Assembly (NCBI GenBank): GCA_030762175.1
Contig: CM060842.1
Span: forward strand, 69,267,501 to 69,331,500
DNA length: 64,000 nucleotides
Direction: 5' to 3'
Origin: Metallyticus violacea
Taxonomy: Eukaryota > Arthropoda > Insecta > Mantodea > Metallyticidae
The number at the start of each line of letters is the position of its first letter. The stretch's first letter is position 1. The notes below the pieces were generated by a model. It did not search any database, was not told the origin of the DNA, and worked only from the letters and a program-made list of their open reading frames with translations. Positions 36,401-46,641 of this stretch are shown here, one piece after another. A program made the position numbers and the translations under genes.

Positions 36401-36960
36401 GGTGTTTTCCTATGAGCGTGCCCGCACTCATTTGCCGAGCCATGGAGTAGCCAACCTGCTTGCAACTTGTTGACCTTAGCAGTCGGAGCGAGTTCTGAGT
36501 GTATCATGCGTTGCTTGTTTCTTAATTCGACGTTATACATTAAGTGTATTATGCCTTGTGTGTTAACAACTCGGTGACAAAAGAATCATAGGACCATTTT
36601 TTTTAGCATAAAGTTGATTTTCTTACTTATGTGAATACTACACTAATTCCTTTTTTCAGAGAATCAATCGACAGGGAGCTTGATGATGCATTTTTTCAAC
36701 AGGACCCTGCCTATACTCACACTGCGAATAATTCCATGAGAGCAATTGACAACGTGTTTCCACAAGAGTTATTATTAGGAGTTTGTGTATCCCTCGGGTA
36801 ATTTAAAAAAATGTCGTGTACAAGACAAACCGCACACGATAGAAAAACTCAAGACAATGTTCGTCAGGAAATTCTACGAATTTCTCAAAATTCAATACCC
36901 TAAATGTGTGGAGAATGAAGGCAGGAAGTTTCAACACCTCATGTGATAATTTGGTAAGTA
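36401..36960 (+). pseudogene. Tc1/mariner-superfamily transposase remnant
   Basis: FFQQDPAYTHTANNSMRAID (about 36688-36750) is the segment around the second catalytic Asp of an insect DDE transposase family (consensus-like FQQDGA-AHTA). After a deletion of the third-Asp region, PHTIEKLKT (about 36830) and CVENEGRKFQHLM (36903-36943) give the C-terminus. GGTGTTTTCCTATGAGCGTG at 36401 may be the element's left end. No matching right end was found. Several frame changes and an internal deletion make this a dead copy. Confidence 0.75.
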
Positions 36961-37161
36961 ATGAACCTCTTAAATTGTTTGTGTATTGTTGTGTGATTCG
37001 TTTGATTTATTGTTTAACCCTCCCGTTAATCGCCGACGCGCTCGCCCAAAGACAAAACACTCCGGGTGAAAACAAAAATGATCGCACGGTATTATCAGAA
37101 TAGAAAGATTTTATAGGTATTTGAATGTAAAAATATTTATAAAAACCTTGGATGACGGAAA

Positions 37162-37164
<3 letters not shown>

Positions 37165-37206
<42 letters not shown>
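37165..37206. repeat. ATT trinucleotide microsatellite
   Basis: About fourteen uninterrupted ATT units. Confidence 0.95.
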
Positions 37207-38137
37207 GCATCCAACTAATCGGCAGCGGTGTGGTGAACTGTACGCCGAGGTTCAATGGGATTCTTCTCCTTCATCTTCCCAGACGTTTCTTCCACGTTTG
37301 CTTAGGCGATAACGCTTGAAATTCACATTCCGAAGTTCTCTGATTCAAATTGACTTTTATCGTCGTTTACCCTTGCCGTTTATGCGAATGCTGAGATGGA
37401 TCTTTCCTTTCAACGAATTTCCTGCCTTTTAATTTCATTTCAATTCAAAAGGACCAACAAGGTGGGCTGGTACATTGTGACGGTAGCTTGCGCCTTTGAA
37501 AGGTTTTTACCTCGATGTGTGATAGAGAAGCATATCTTTTGAGCAAATTCTGATGCGTTCTTTCCTAACGGTTGTCATATCAACGTAACATAAATAAGCA
37601 GGTGGATGACTGTAATCTCAGTTTCAGGTAAAAGAGACCAAGGTTTGTCCCGCACTATACATGGCACGAACATGGAGCTAGGCAACCGATGCGTCTAATC
37701 TCCTTGCTCAGTGGCAACAAGAACAATAAAAACTTAGAGCGTTCATGTTTCCGCAAAAAAAAGTCAACTACAAAACTGAACATTTCTCGCAACAAATGTG
37801 TCAATAAACTAACAAAGAGCATAAAAGTCGGGCCGCATATCCCACGGTTGTGGTATGGCCTCCGAAAGCAGATTGGCTGGTGAAATTTGAGGCTATTATC
37901 TGAAAAAATTCGGGAATACCCCAGTTTTCTGGACAGCGTATAAAGGAGCACATTTAAATTAAACGAACACTCAATCGACACAATTGAGAGAGTCTTCATG
38001 TCTTTATCTGCCAGATGTGACGGTAAGGGCAGCCGTGTCCAATCACGGATCAAGGTCTTACTATATTGACGATACTCTATCTGATGTTAAGAATCTTTTA
38101 TTCTCGAGTGGAACATGAACATGGGTTCTTGTTTTAA
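37207..38137. other. Unresolved, possibly part of the next transposase remnant
   Basis: A plus-strand frame at 37689-37883 ends in KSIKVGPHIPRLWYGLRK, faintly like a transposase helix-turn-helix region, and lies about 0.3 kb upstream of the catalytic remnant at 38138. The 132-codon minus-strand frame at 37655-38053 has no domain I recognise. Confidence 0.3.
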
Positions 38138-38450
38138 CAAGATAGTGCTCCACTCCATTATGGATTGCAACAACGTGGCTGGCTCAAAGAAACATTACCC
38201 AGTTGTTTGATAGGTTGCCTGGCTCTCGTTGTTTGCGAACTTGTACTCCTAGACTTTTACCTTTGAGGTGTAATGAAACATGTAGTGTACAGGCGAAAAT
38301 CAAAAGAAATTCGTGAAATGATTGCAGAAACGTTCTGGTATGCAAATGTTAACATGTCCCTCATGGTAACCATAGTATCAAAGAGAAGTATGAGCATGCA
38401 CCGACCACATTTGCTCCCAATTTGAATATTACTCAAAACATGACGATATA
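38138..38450 (+). pseudogene. Tc1/mariner-superfamily transposase, catalytic remnant
   Basis: One frame reads for about 79 codons with one stop: QDSAPLHYGLQQRGWLKETL at the second catalytic Asp, a worn linker, then LLDFYL with the third Asp (its partner SPDLT is lost), GVMKHVVYRRKSKEIREMI and FWYANVNM. This order matches the same broad insect family as 13452-13981 (LDFYLWG...VVYRRKP) but is a distinct lineage. The N-terminus is missing or decayed, and no terminal repeats were found. Confidence 0.75.
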
Positions 38451-39239
38451 AGGTGATTGCGGTTCTGGAAACACATTGCCTACTTAAACGTGGTATTGCA
38501 TCTTTGGGTGAAACAAAATAAATAAGTGAATAAATGTTTCCATATTTTTAATGCTAAACACTCTCGGAAACATTTCATTTTACTTGGGTATTTAATCTAT
38601 CGCTTCGCCTGGATGTTGAGATTTCATTGTACGAAATATTTTGTCCTTATTTTGAACCTTACGTTCTTGATTATTTTGTTTTGTAAAGTTTGCGATTAGT
38701 TGCAACCCTAGGTTTACAGATTGTTGCATTACATGCTAGGGAGCTTAGTGAGCCTTAAAAATTTTTTGACTTAACGTAGATCCTAATCAAGCTGGTTAGA
38801 GATAAATACAACGAAGAATAGTTAGGGTATATACCTGAAAGTTATTTTGATATAAACTGTATATTTTAAATTATCCTTATATTAGTGAATTATTTTCGCA
38901 CTTTGTTTATGCTTTAAAGTGGGCAATATAAACGGACTTTGAAACTGAAATATTGGTAAGTTTAATTGTAAATAATACAATTATAATAGAATTTATTTAC
39001 AAAATATATGTTACAAATTTGACTCGTCCATGTCGCACGTATCCTGTGACCATACGTGCTTTAACAGCACGCAGAAATACAGAAAATTGCACAAGTAGAC
39101 TTTTAACTCTTAAGATATGAATAATAGACATAAACTGTAATGAAATAAGTTAAAAATAATACAAAAATTTAAATGCATAAATTAAATAAAATAAACAAAA
39201 AACTAGGAAACTCCACATGTACAAATATTTCCAAAATAG
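38451..39239. other. No recognised feature
   Basis: AT-rich spacer between the transposase remnant and the old LINE remnant. Confidence 0.5.
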
Positions 39240-39603
39240 TGAAACTCATATTCCCCTACCCCTTTCCCTTCCCGGTAGTCTGCCTTTTCCTATCTGATCT
39301 TAATCCTTTTATTTCAATTTTTGCCTACTCCCTCTTCCTCCTTTCTTTCTGCCGCAAAGTCCAGGACTGCATCTGCCCTTTCCCCCCGCTAACAAATGGG
39401 ACCGGTAAATATATTTTTCTCCATTCTTCCGTTCCCTCAGACTATGCCAGAATAAGTTTCCAAGATTCTTTCTCCGCACATAAAGGGCAGATTCTCGTAC
39501 CCTCTTTTCCTTTTACTTTAATCCGCCACGCGCCTAATCTAAACCAAGGAAACCCGTGAGTTTGGCACCTGTTTGGATGTAATGCTCTATCCCCCACCAC
39601 ATT
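39240..39603 (-). pseudogene. Old non-LTR element remnant, interrupted by the I-type LINE
   Basis: On the minus strand this is the second copy of the family seen at 3600-4390: RICPLCAEKESWKLILA against RICPICAEKKSWEHILA, followed by a similar 3' part. Upstream (minus sense) the homology runs through AKLTGFLGL...RLGAWRIK up to the insertion site at 39592-39603 and resumes at 45548, where LKIQSELKMWWGIEHYIQTG lines up with LEIQSELKIGWGMGRYLQTG of the other copy. The younger I-type LINE therefore landed inside this older element. Confidence 0.8.
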
Positions 39604-40047
39604 CCCCTCAGGGGCCCAATTTTTTGGGTACGGGGCGTAGCGACCCCGAGGCACCCGAGCTGCTCCCTCAGGTCCGCGCTTAGCGCGTTTGACTCCCTTT
39701 TATTTCGCCTCTTATATTGTTTTATTTGTCCTACTTCCCTGTTCTTTGTCTGATGGGTGCCCCCGTGTTTGACGCGGTAAAATGTGACTGGGTAACGGCG
39801 TAACTCCCAGCACAGGGTTATCATGTAGGACAGGAGCGTATCCCCTGGTAAAGGCCAGGCCCGGGGAAAGGCCATTGCATGAGCTGTAGACTTCCTGCAG
39901 GCGATTGGGTCCCTTCGTCAGCCCACAGGAAGGTGTGACCCTGAGGTTACTTTGTTCAGGCCAGAGCCAGTAACCTAAGCGCCTGGGTGGCGCCCAGGAA
40001 GCAGCCTGCCATCGGAGACGGTTGCAATGGTGGAGGAATAAATCGCT
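39604..40047 (+). promoter_or_regulatory. I-type LINE 5' UTR, presumed internal promoter
   Basis: This stretch is markedly richer in G+C than the surrounding DNA. It begins with the self-complementary CCCCTCAGGGG and runs to the first ORF1 ATG. In I-type and related LINEs this region holds an internal Pol II promoter. No TATA box is expected and none is seen. One earlier ATG (40027) opens a four-codon frame ending TAA before ORF1. Confidence 0.5.
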
Positions 40048-41314
40048 ATGGTACTGGAAAATAATCCTTTACATTTTAAACCGAAAAGAGTTTATGTAAA
40101 ACAACTATGCGAGAAGTCTTTCCCTCGATACTTGGTCATTAGTCGTACTGAAGAGAGTCAGTCGTTTACGACCGTAAATCCATTTAAAATTCAGAAGGGC
40201 ATTGATGCCATAGCTGGACCCGTTAAGTCCTGTACCCGTCTACCCAACGGATCACTTTTGGTGGAGACACTTGGCCTGTCTCAAAGCAACTCGTTGCTCA
40301 AGGCGACGCTACTCCACGGATATCCCGTCCGTGTCGAGAAACATAAGACCATGAATTCGTCGCGAGGAGTTGTTACCACAAATGTTCTAGACGGAATGTC
40401 CGACCCGGAAATCCAGAGCTGTCTGGAAGACCAAGGTGTCACCTCTGTTTATCGTGTACAGGCAAGAAAAGAGGGGGAATTACAGCCGACCCGGACTCTT
40501 TTCCTCACATTCGACAGGGTCGAATTGCCGCAGAGGATAAAGGCGAGCTACGAGGTGATAGAAGTGCGCCCATATATACCGAGCCCGTTGCGATGCTTTC
40601 AGTGTCAGCGTTTTGGACACACTCGCATATCCTGTAAAAGTGCCGTTTCCATCTGTGCAACCTGCGGTGAAGCAAGTCGCGAGGGAGCATGCCCATCTGC
40701 TCCTGTCTGCGTCAACTGCCGCGGTGGACATCCAGCCTCGTCCCGCGATTGCCCTCGTTTTCGAGAGGAGCGCTGTATCCAGGAGATCCGGGTGAAGGAA
40801 AAACTCTCCTTTACTGAAGCCCGGAAGCGATTCCAGTCTCGCCAACCTGTCGTGCCTAAGACCGGCAGCTTCTTTTGCGCCCAAGAAGTGCGATACCAGT
40901 ACGCAGACCTGCGATCTTGTTTTTACACGGGTCCAAACTACTCCTAGTTCTCCAAAGCGCTCTACCGTGAAGCCCAAAGCAGTTGTTTTTAATGCCCCTG
41001 ATATTAAGTTCAGGACGAGTTTCATGCGAACGGATTTTTTAAAGTCGTCAACTCAGGTAGAGAAGAAAAAGAGCCCTTCTCCTCCTCGGAGGTCACGCTC
41101 CCATGATGGGAGCAAACCCGGTAGGCGGTCGCCGTCGCCGCCTATACCCACATCCAACCGATTCCAGGCGTTGGAATCGGCGGATGCTTCTCAGCGGGAG
41201 AGCCCTCCCTCTGAGGAGGTCATGGAGCAGGATGTACCTGCTCCAGGAAAACCACCGAGCCCCACGCGTTTGAAAAAAGGACGTTTGTTTCGCCCTGGAC
41301 CGTCCAAAAAGTAA
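40048..41314 (+). pseudogene. LINE ORF1 (Gag-like, zinc knuckles), one frameshift
   Basis: Opens with ATG at 40048 and reads 299 codons. A single-base shift near 40870-40890 moves the frame to the one closing at 41314, giving about 420 residues in all. Residues about 150-180 (FLTFDRVELPQRIKASYEV, VRPYIP) match the conserved block before the knuckles in arthropod I-type ORF1. Knuckle 1 is C183-x2-C186-x4-H191-x4-C196. A middle pair, C203-x2-C206, has no His in place. Knuckle 3 is C221-x2-C224-x3-H228-x6-C235. The C-terminal part is rich in Ser, Pro, Arg and Lys (SPSPPRRSRS). The protein would bind element RNA and form the particle with ORF2. It is separated from ORF2 by 38 bases. Confidence 0.9.
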
Positions 41315-41352
41315 GGTGGTAAATTTTTAGCTTCTTTTATCTAATTTTAACA

Positions 41353-44300
41353 ATGGCTATCCTTTCGTGGAATGTGCGTGGTCTCCGTAGTCGAAGACCT
41401 GACCTCGAGTTAATTTTACGTTCTACTGACCCTCTGCTTGTGTGTCTCCAAGAGACTAAGCTTCGCCCAAGTGATTCTCTTAATTTACGCGGTTACTCTT
41501 CGGTGAGATTTGATCTCCCTCCCGAAGATGGCACTCCCGCTCACGGCGGAGTTTTACTTTTAATTCGCAATAACGTGTACAGCACCTCACTACAGCTCCA
41601 GACTCCTTTACAAGCTGCTGCAGCTACAGTTCACTTTTCTGGCCTTAGTTTTTCTGTCTGCACTGTTTATTTACCTCCGTCCGGCACCATCACCACAGTT
41701 GACCTGGATTATCTTTTGTCTCAGCTACCACCCCCTGTTCTCCTTATGGGGGATTTCAATGCACACCATCCCCTATGGGGTTCCACCACGGGGTGTGCAA
41801 GGGGTAACCTCTTAGCTGACTTTTTGCTAAGTCACAATCTTATACTTCTTAATACTGGTCAACCTACTTTTCTCTCTGACAGCACTCACAGTTTTTCACA
41901 CTTGGACTTATCCCTCGCTTGCTGTACATTTCACCTGGAACGTCATCTCTGATTTATATTCCAGTGACCACTTTCCGTGTCAGATCCATGTACTCTCTTC
42001 GAACGCACATTCACAGCGCACGCCAAAATGGTTCATTGAAAAGGCGAATTGGCCTCTCTATCGCTCTTTGGCCGAATTTTCAGGGTGTGAATTTCCATCT
42101 ATCGACATCGCGATCGAGCACCTCCGTACGGTCATCATAACAGCCGCAGATAAGGCTATTCCCCGGTCGTCTTGTCACCCCAGACGCTTACCGGGTCCTT
42201 GGTGGAACGATGAATGCCGGGATGCATTGCGTGCACGCCGAGGTGCTCTCCGAGTTTTTCGTCGCCACCCTACTTCAGCAAATATGATTTGCTACAAACA
42301 ACTTCGCGCCAAATGCCGCCGAGTCATTAAGGATAGCAAAAAGGCTTCTTGGATTTCTTTTATCTCTTCTTTTAACTGCACAACGCCTTCATCCGTAGTT
42401 TGGGAACGGCTACGCCGCGTTGCTGGCAAACCAAGGTTTACACCTATACCCGGTCTTAGGATTTTAAATCGAGTGCTCACTACTAAGACTGACGTCGCCA
42501 ATGTTTTAGGGCGAACCTTCGCTGATGTTTTGAGCTCCGCCAACTACCCGGCTTCATTTTGCGCAGTAAGGGAGCGGTTGAGAGGAAAGGTTTCTCATTT
42601 GCCTCCGACCATCAGGAGAGCTATAACGTTCCTTTTACCGCCAGGGAACTGGAACATGCCCTTTCTACCTCTCGACATTGCGCACCGGGGCCAGATGACA
42701 TTCATGTTGCCATGTTGCAGCATTTATCAGCAGAAGGCAAAGCTTTTTTATTACGAACTTTTAATTTTATTTGGTGTCACGGCACATTTCCCAACGCTTG
42801 GCGATTGGCCACCGTCATTCCTATACCTAAGCCTGGAAAGGACCCACATCTTCCTTCCAGTTACCGTTCGATTTCCCTCACCAGCTGCGTTTGCAAGGTG
42901 ATGGAACGCATGATTAACGGACGGCTCATGTGGTGGTTAGAGTCGAGGCAATTATTAACGAACGCCCAGTGTGGTTTCCGGCGTCATCGTTCCTCAATCG
43001 ACCATCTTGTGTCTTTAACTACCCATGTAATGGACGGTTTTGTGCGCAAGTGCCAAACGGTTGCTGTGTTTTTCGATTTAGAGAAAGCGTACGATACCTG
43101 CTGGAGAGGCGGTATCCTCCGAACGCTTCACGATTGGAACATTACGTGGGCGTATGTCTGTTTTTATTCAGGAATTTATGAAAGACCGGGTTTTTAATGT
43201 TCGCGTGGGATCAGTTTTATCATCTAATTTTATTCAAGAGAACGGCGTACCTCAGGGCTCGGTACTTAGTTGCACACTGTTTGCCATTACGATTAACTCT
43301 ATCACCCAGTGTTTACAGCCAGGAATACAATCGTCGTTATTTGTGGACGATTTTGCCATCTATCTTTCCTCTCAGAGAACCTGTCTCTTGGAACGCCGCC
43401 TCCAATGCTGTCTCGACCGCCTTCACGCTTGGAGTGTTTCTCACGGGTTCCGTTTCTCCGCAGAGAAGACCGTCTGCATGAACTTCTGGCGCCACAAAGA
43501 GTATCCTCCACCTTCGCTCCATCTTGGCCCAGACGCACTCTCTTTCGCGGACGAAGTTAGGTTCCTTGGCTTGGTGTTCGATAGGAAATTATGCTGGTCG
43601 TCGCATATAGCGCAACTCAAAGGCAAGTGTGAACGTTCTCTTTGCATTTTACGTGTTTTATGTGGCACATCTTGGGGAGCTGACCGGACTATACTTTTAC
43701 GTTTTTCCCGCTCTCTTATCAGGTCCAAATTGGATTATGGCAGTGTTGTTTATGGCTCTGCGCGGCCTTCTGTTCTGCGCCGCCTGAACCCGATCCATCA
43801 CCAGGGTATCCGTGTTGCCATTGGGGCATTCCCCACCAGTACTGTGTTGAGTTTATGTGCGGAGTCTGGAGAACCTCCGTTGTTTTATCGTAGGGATGTT
43901 TTACTAGCTGCGTACGGTTGTCGCTTAGCTGCGCAACCTCGTCATCCCACGAATGGGCCGTTTTTTAATGTGTCTTTTGATCGCTTTTATGCTGCTCGGT
44001 CTTTTATCCTAAGCCCCCTGGCTTTCGTTTTCGGGAGATTTTACGGACGTTGGACATTGAGCTACCTGCTTTTTTCTTAGCCGGGGAAACTTCTTCTCCC
44101 CCCTGGATTTTAGCAGAGGCTCCCATTCATCTCGGGCTTACGTATTGTCCGAAATCATCGACCGCAGTACATATTATTCGTTGTTCTTTTAGCGAGATCA
44201 AATCCTCTTTTAATGGCTGGAATTTTATCTATACCGACGGCTCTAAATGTGACACAGGTGTAGGATGTGCTTTTGTTTTTGATGGGGCTAGTTTTACGTA

Positions 44301-45030
44301 TGGTCTTGAAGTTGCAACATCTATTTTTATGGCGGAGCTTTACGCTATCTTTCGGGCGGTTTTATTTATATATGATCAGGTGCTAGGGAACAGTGTTATA
44401 TGTTCCGACTCTTTGAGTGCAATTTTAAGTTTTAGAAATCTGTACAACCTCCACCCTCTTGTACAGATGGTCCAGAATGTAGTTTTAACCCTTTACGACG
44501 CTGGCGTCAGGGTAACACTGCTATGGGTGCCTGGGCACGTCGGACTCGCAGGTAATGAGGCCGCAGATGTTGCAACAAAATCCGCTCTTTTAGACCCTGC
44601 TGAGTACGAGCAGCGTTTTTATTTCGGGGATTTTATACATTCTTTACGTAGAGCCATTTTTTCGCGCTGGCGCGAGGAGTGGGAATTACTCCCAACTAAT
44701 AAGCTCCGAGAATGTAAATCCGCCCCTTTTAACTGGTCGACTTCTTCTCGCGCTGTTCGTCGCGAAGAAGTAATTTTAGCTCGTCTTAGAATTGGGCATT
44801 GCCGTTTTAGTCACTCTCACCTTTTTAATGGTCAACCCGCTCCAGTTTGCCCTCACTGTGACCACCCCTTTACAGTGCGTCACATTTTAATTGATTGTCT
44901 TCATCTGACAGCTTTTAGAAATAGCCTAGGTTTGCCCTCCTCTATTGAGGAATTACTTGCAGATGATGTGGTTGCTGTTGAGCGTGTGCTTCGTTTTATC
45001 CGTGTTTGTGGTTTTTGGAGCAAGGTGTGA
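41353..45030 (+). pseudogene. LINE ORF2 (endonuclease, reverse transcriptase, RNase H), about four frameshifts
   Basis: Begins ATGGCTATCCTTTCG at 41353. Endonuclease: WNVRG (Asn7), QET (Glu34), GDFNAHHP (Asp/Asn), SHLDL and, just after a frameshift near 41930, SSDHFP with the catalytic His. Reverse transcriptase: PGPDDIH, IPIPKPGKDP, SYRSISLTS, VAVFFDLEKAYDT (first catalytic Asp), NGVPQGSVLS and the active-site box FVDD near 43343. RNase H: YTDGS, MAELYA, CSDSLSA and GNEAAD give all four acidic residues (44230-44570). A finger CPHCDHPFTVRHILIDC closes the protein near 44900. Shifts occur near 41930, 42570, 43147 and 44040; two look like single-base insertions and two like deletions. Every catalytic residue looked for is present, so loss of function comes from frame alone. 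Several out-of-frame ORFs here are shadows. Confidence 0.93.
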
Positions 45031-45059
45031 AGTGTTCTCTTTTTACCATTGACGGCATT

Positions 45060-45420
45060 TTTAGACTTTTTTAAGACTGTTGTTTTTTCAGCTTTTGCTG
45101 AATAGTGTTAACTAGTCTTTCATTGTGATTTTGCACATTACCCTTGTTATTTGTTTTGGGGTTTTATTGTTACCATTTTAATCTTTTATAAGACTGGTTT
45201 GTCTTCAGCTCTTGCTGATTAGTTTTGCTACCGGTCTTTGTTTATTGACCTGTGTTTGCTTTGGGATTTTATTGGTACGATTTTAGCCCATTACAGGACT
45301 GTAGTGTTTTTCCGCTCTTGCGGCTGTTTTAGTAACACCTTAATGTTTGTGGCACCTTATACCCTTGTTATTTGCTTTTGGGTATAAATTTTATTGCACA
45401 AGTACTACTGTCCGTTCATT
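45060..45420 (+). repeat. LINE 3' UTR: three tandem units, each with a small hairpin
   Basis: Units of about 117 and 106 bases share the order GACTG, a hairpin, AGT-TT-CTA, GTTATTTG-TTTGGG and TTTTATTG. The hairpins are TCAGCTTTTGCTGA (45088-45101), TCAGCTCTTGCTGA (45205-45218) and CCGCTCTTGCGG (45312-45323). Between the first two and the third, both sides of the stem changed together (CAGC/GCTG to CCGC/GCGG) while the loop stayed YTCTT-like. This suggests that RNA pairing, not just sequence, has been kept. Confidence 0.75.
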
Positions 45421-45483
45421 ATGCTCAGGATTTGCGTTCTTTGTTTATTTATTTTTATTTATGACACAGTACTTGATGTGTTT

Positions 45484-45535
45484 GGGCGGTAATGACCATA
45501 GCAGTTTTGCGCCCTTAAGCAATAATCATCATCAT
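45484..45535 (+). promoter_or_regulatory. LINE 3' tail hairpin and TCA repeat (RT recognition element, inferred)
   Basis: GGGCG (45484-45488) can pair with CGCCC (45510-45514) around a loop with GTAATGACCATAGCAGTTTT. It is followed by TTAAGCAATAATC and an ATC/TCA run that abuts the target-site duplication. The same arrangement closes SINE-1 and the 51-bp insert at 25309-25359. In stringent-type LINEs such 3' structures are what the element's own reverse transcriptase recognises; that role here is inferred from the sharing. Confidence 0.65.
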
Positions 45536-45547
45536 CCCCACCACATT

Positions 45548-45600
45548 TTCAGCTCCGATTGAATTTTCAGTGCCTATTAATATCCAAAATTTCTTAAATT
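45548..45600 (-). pseudogene. Continuation of the old LINE remnant beyond the I-type insertion
   Basis: Minus-strand reading through the empty site gives LKIQSELK on this side, joining WWGIEHYIQTG on the 39.6-kb side. It aligns with the other copy at 4015-4075. Homology fades by about 45600. Confidence 0.65.
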
Positions 45601-46641
45601 TAATGTTATATGTAATATCACCTGAATTCGTGATACTTGCTGTACGAGTTACCTCCTGTAAGTTTCTATTGTATATTTGCATTCATGAACATGATTCATG
45701 AAACCTGAGAAAGGCAGCGTGAGGTTATCGGTCCCCTTTGCTGTTTCCCCATTCAGTTGTTGCACTTTTAGGCAAAGAGAAGGAAAGAAAGAGATATATT
45801 GCATTTAAAAAGACGGAGATAAAAGTGCGACTTAAATAGGTGTCCTGTATTGGAACATTTGTAGTTTCTCATGTACACGTTTGCTCGATAAAAGCGCCGA
45901 AAGAGAGAGGGAAAATACTTTAAGCGCATTAGACATTCAAGATACCAAATACATTTTATTTTTCAAACGCATAAAAGTATTACGACTTTTATTTTTGGGA
46001 AAACTGATAGACTTCCACTTCCAACGACTGTAATTCAGCAGTTATCAGGGATGCCTCCCCATTTCCCTTTTTATAACGTATAAAAAGGAAGTAGGGGATT
46101 CGAATTATAACCATCCCAACGTCGTGGTTTTATACAGAACACGGTAAATGGGGCGCGAAATTTTCTCTGCGGCCCTTATATTGAGCCGAGCTGTGTGTAT
46201 GTGTATGAATGAGCGACGCGGTGCTCTGGACAGATAATGTCCCACTAAACTGTGTCCTCCACATAGGTTAGTTACACGCATGCACTCTTACGCCACGGTG
46301 ATATTTGCAATAAAAGGAAGTGTCGCTGCCAAATCCACTCAGATATTCGTTTTCTCTCCTCCTAGTTCCATTATGCCGGGTCGTTTCGCGCTTTTTATAC
46401 TTGACGTGGGGAACAGAGCCGTTCCTAAATCAGCTCTCCATAGGGAACCTCTTTTATTTCCCGTGTATCTGCAGTGAGGTTCCTGGCGCGTTCAAACTTC
46501 GCGGGGAAAATGTCGTACCTAAGACGCTCAAGATTTTATTTCGTGCAATTTTCTGGATTATTTTGTTGTAGTCTTTACAGCTGATGATATTAACTTCTGC
46601 GAGGTGTCATTTTATGAGCATAAACACTGCATTTACGGGTA
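45601..46641. other. No recognised gene; imperfect hairpin
   Basis: 46057-46097 forms an imperfect inverted repeat (CCCCATTTCCCTTTTTATA against TATAAAAAGGAAGTAGGGG, about 15 of 19 paired). The frames at 46280-46571 have no domain I recognise. Confidence 0.45.

Larger units (their letters stand above)
39604..45535 (+). mobile_element. Near full-length I-clade non-LTR retrotransposon
   Basis: A 5.93-kb LINE flanked by a 12-bp target-site duplication, CCCCACCACATT (39592-39603 and 45536-45547; the left copy has one extra C before it). It has a 5' UTR (39604-40047), ORF1 with zinc knuckles, ORF2 with apurinic endonuclease, reverse transcriptase, RNase H and a C-terminal CCHC finger, a 3' UTR with tandem hairpins, and a 3' tail ending in ATCATCATCAT. 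RNase H plus the ORF1 knuckles and the TCA-type tail place it in the I superfamily, nearest to I-like clades; the exact clade needs a tree. Intact members copy themselves by target-primed reverse transcription in the nucleus. This copy has about five single-base frameshifts but few in-frame stops, so it is young or carries sequencing indels. Confidence 0.95.

Noticed and set aside
37689..37883. N-terminal domain of the 38.1-kb transposase
   Set aside because: KSIKVGPHIPRLWYGLRK is only faintly like a helix-turn-helix; similarity too weak to annotate.
39534..39875. 113-codon minus-strand frame
   Set aside because: Spans the junction between the old LINE remnant and the younger LINE's 5' UTR, so it is a chimera made by the insertion.
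40480..41025. 181-codon minus-strand frame opposite ORF1
   Set aside because: Antisense shadow of the knuckle region; its sequence shows no domain and is explained by ORF1 codon use.
42068..42901. 277-codon frame in the LINE
   Set aside because: Its first half is genuine ORF2, but after about 42570 the genuine frame is the one opening at 42559; the rest is a shadow.
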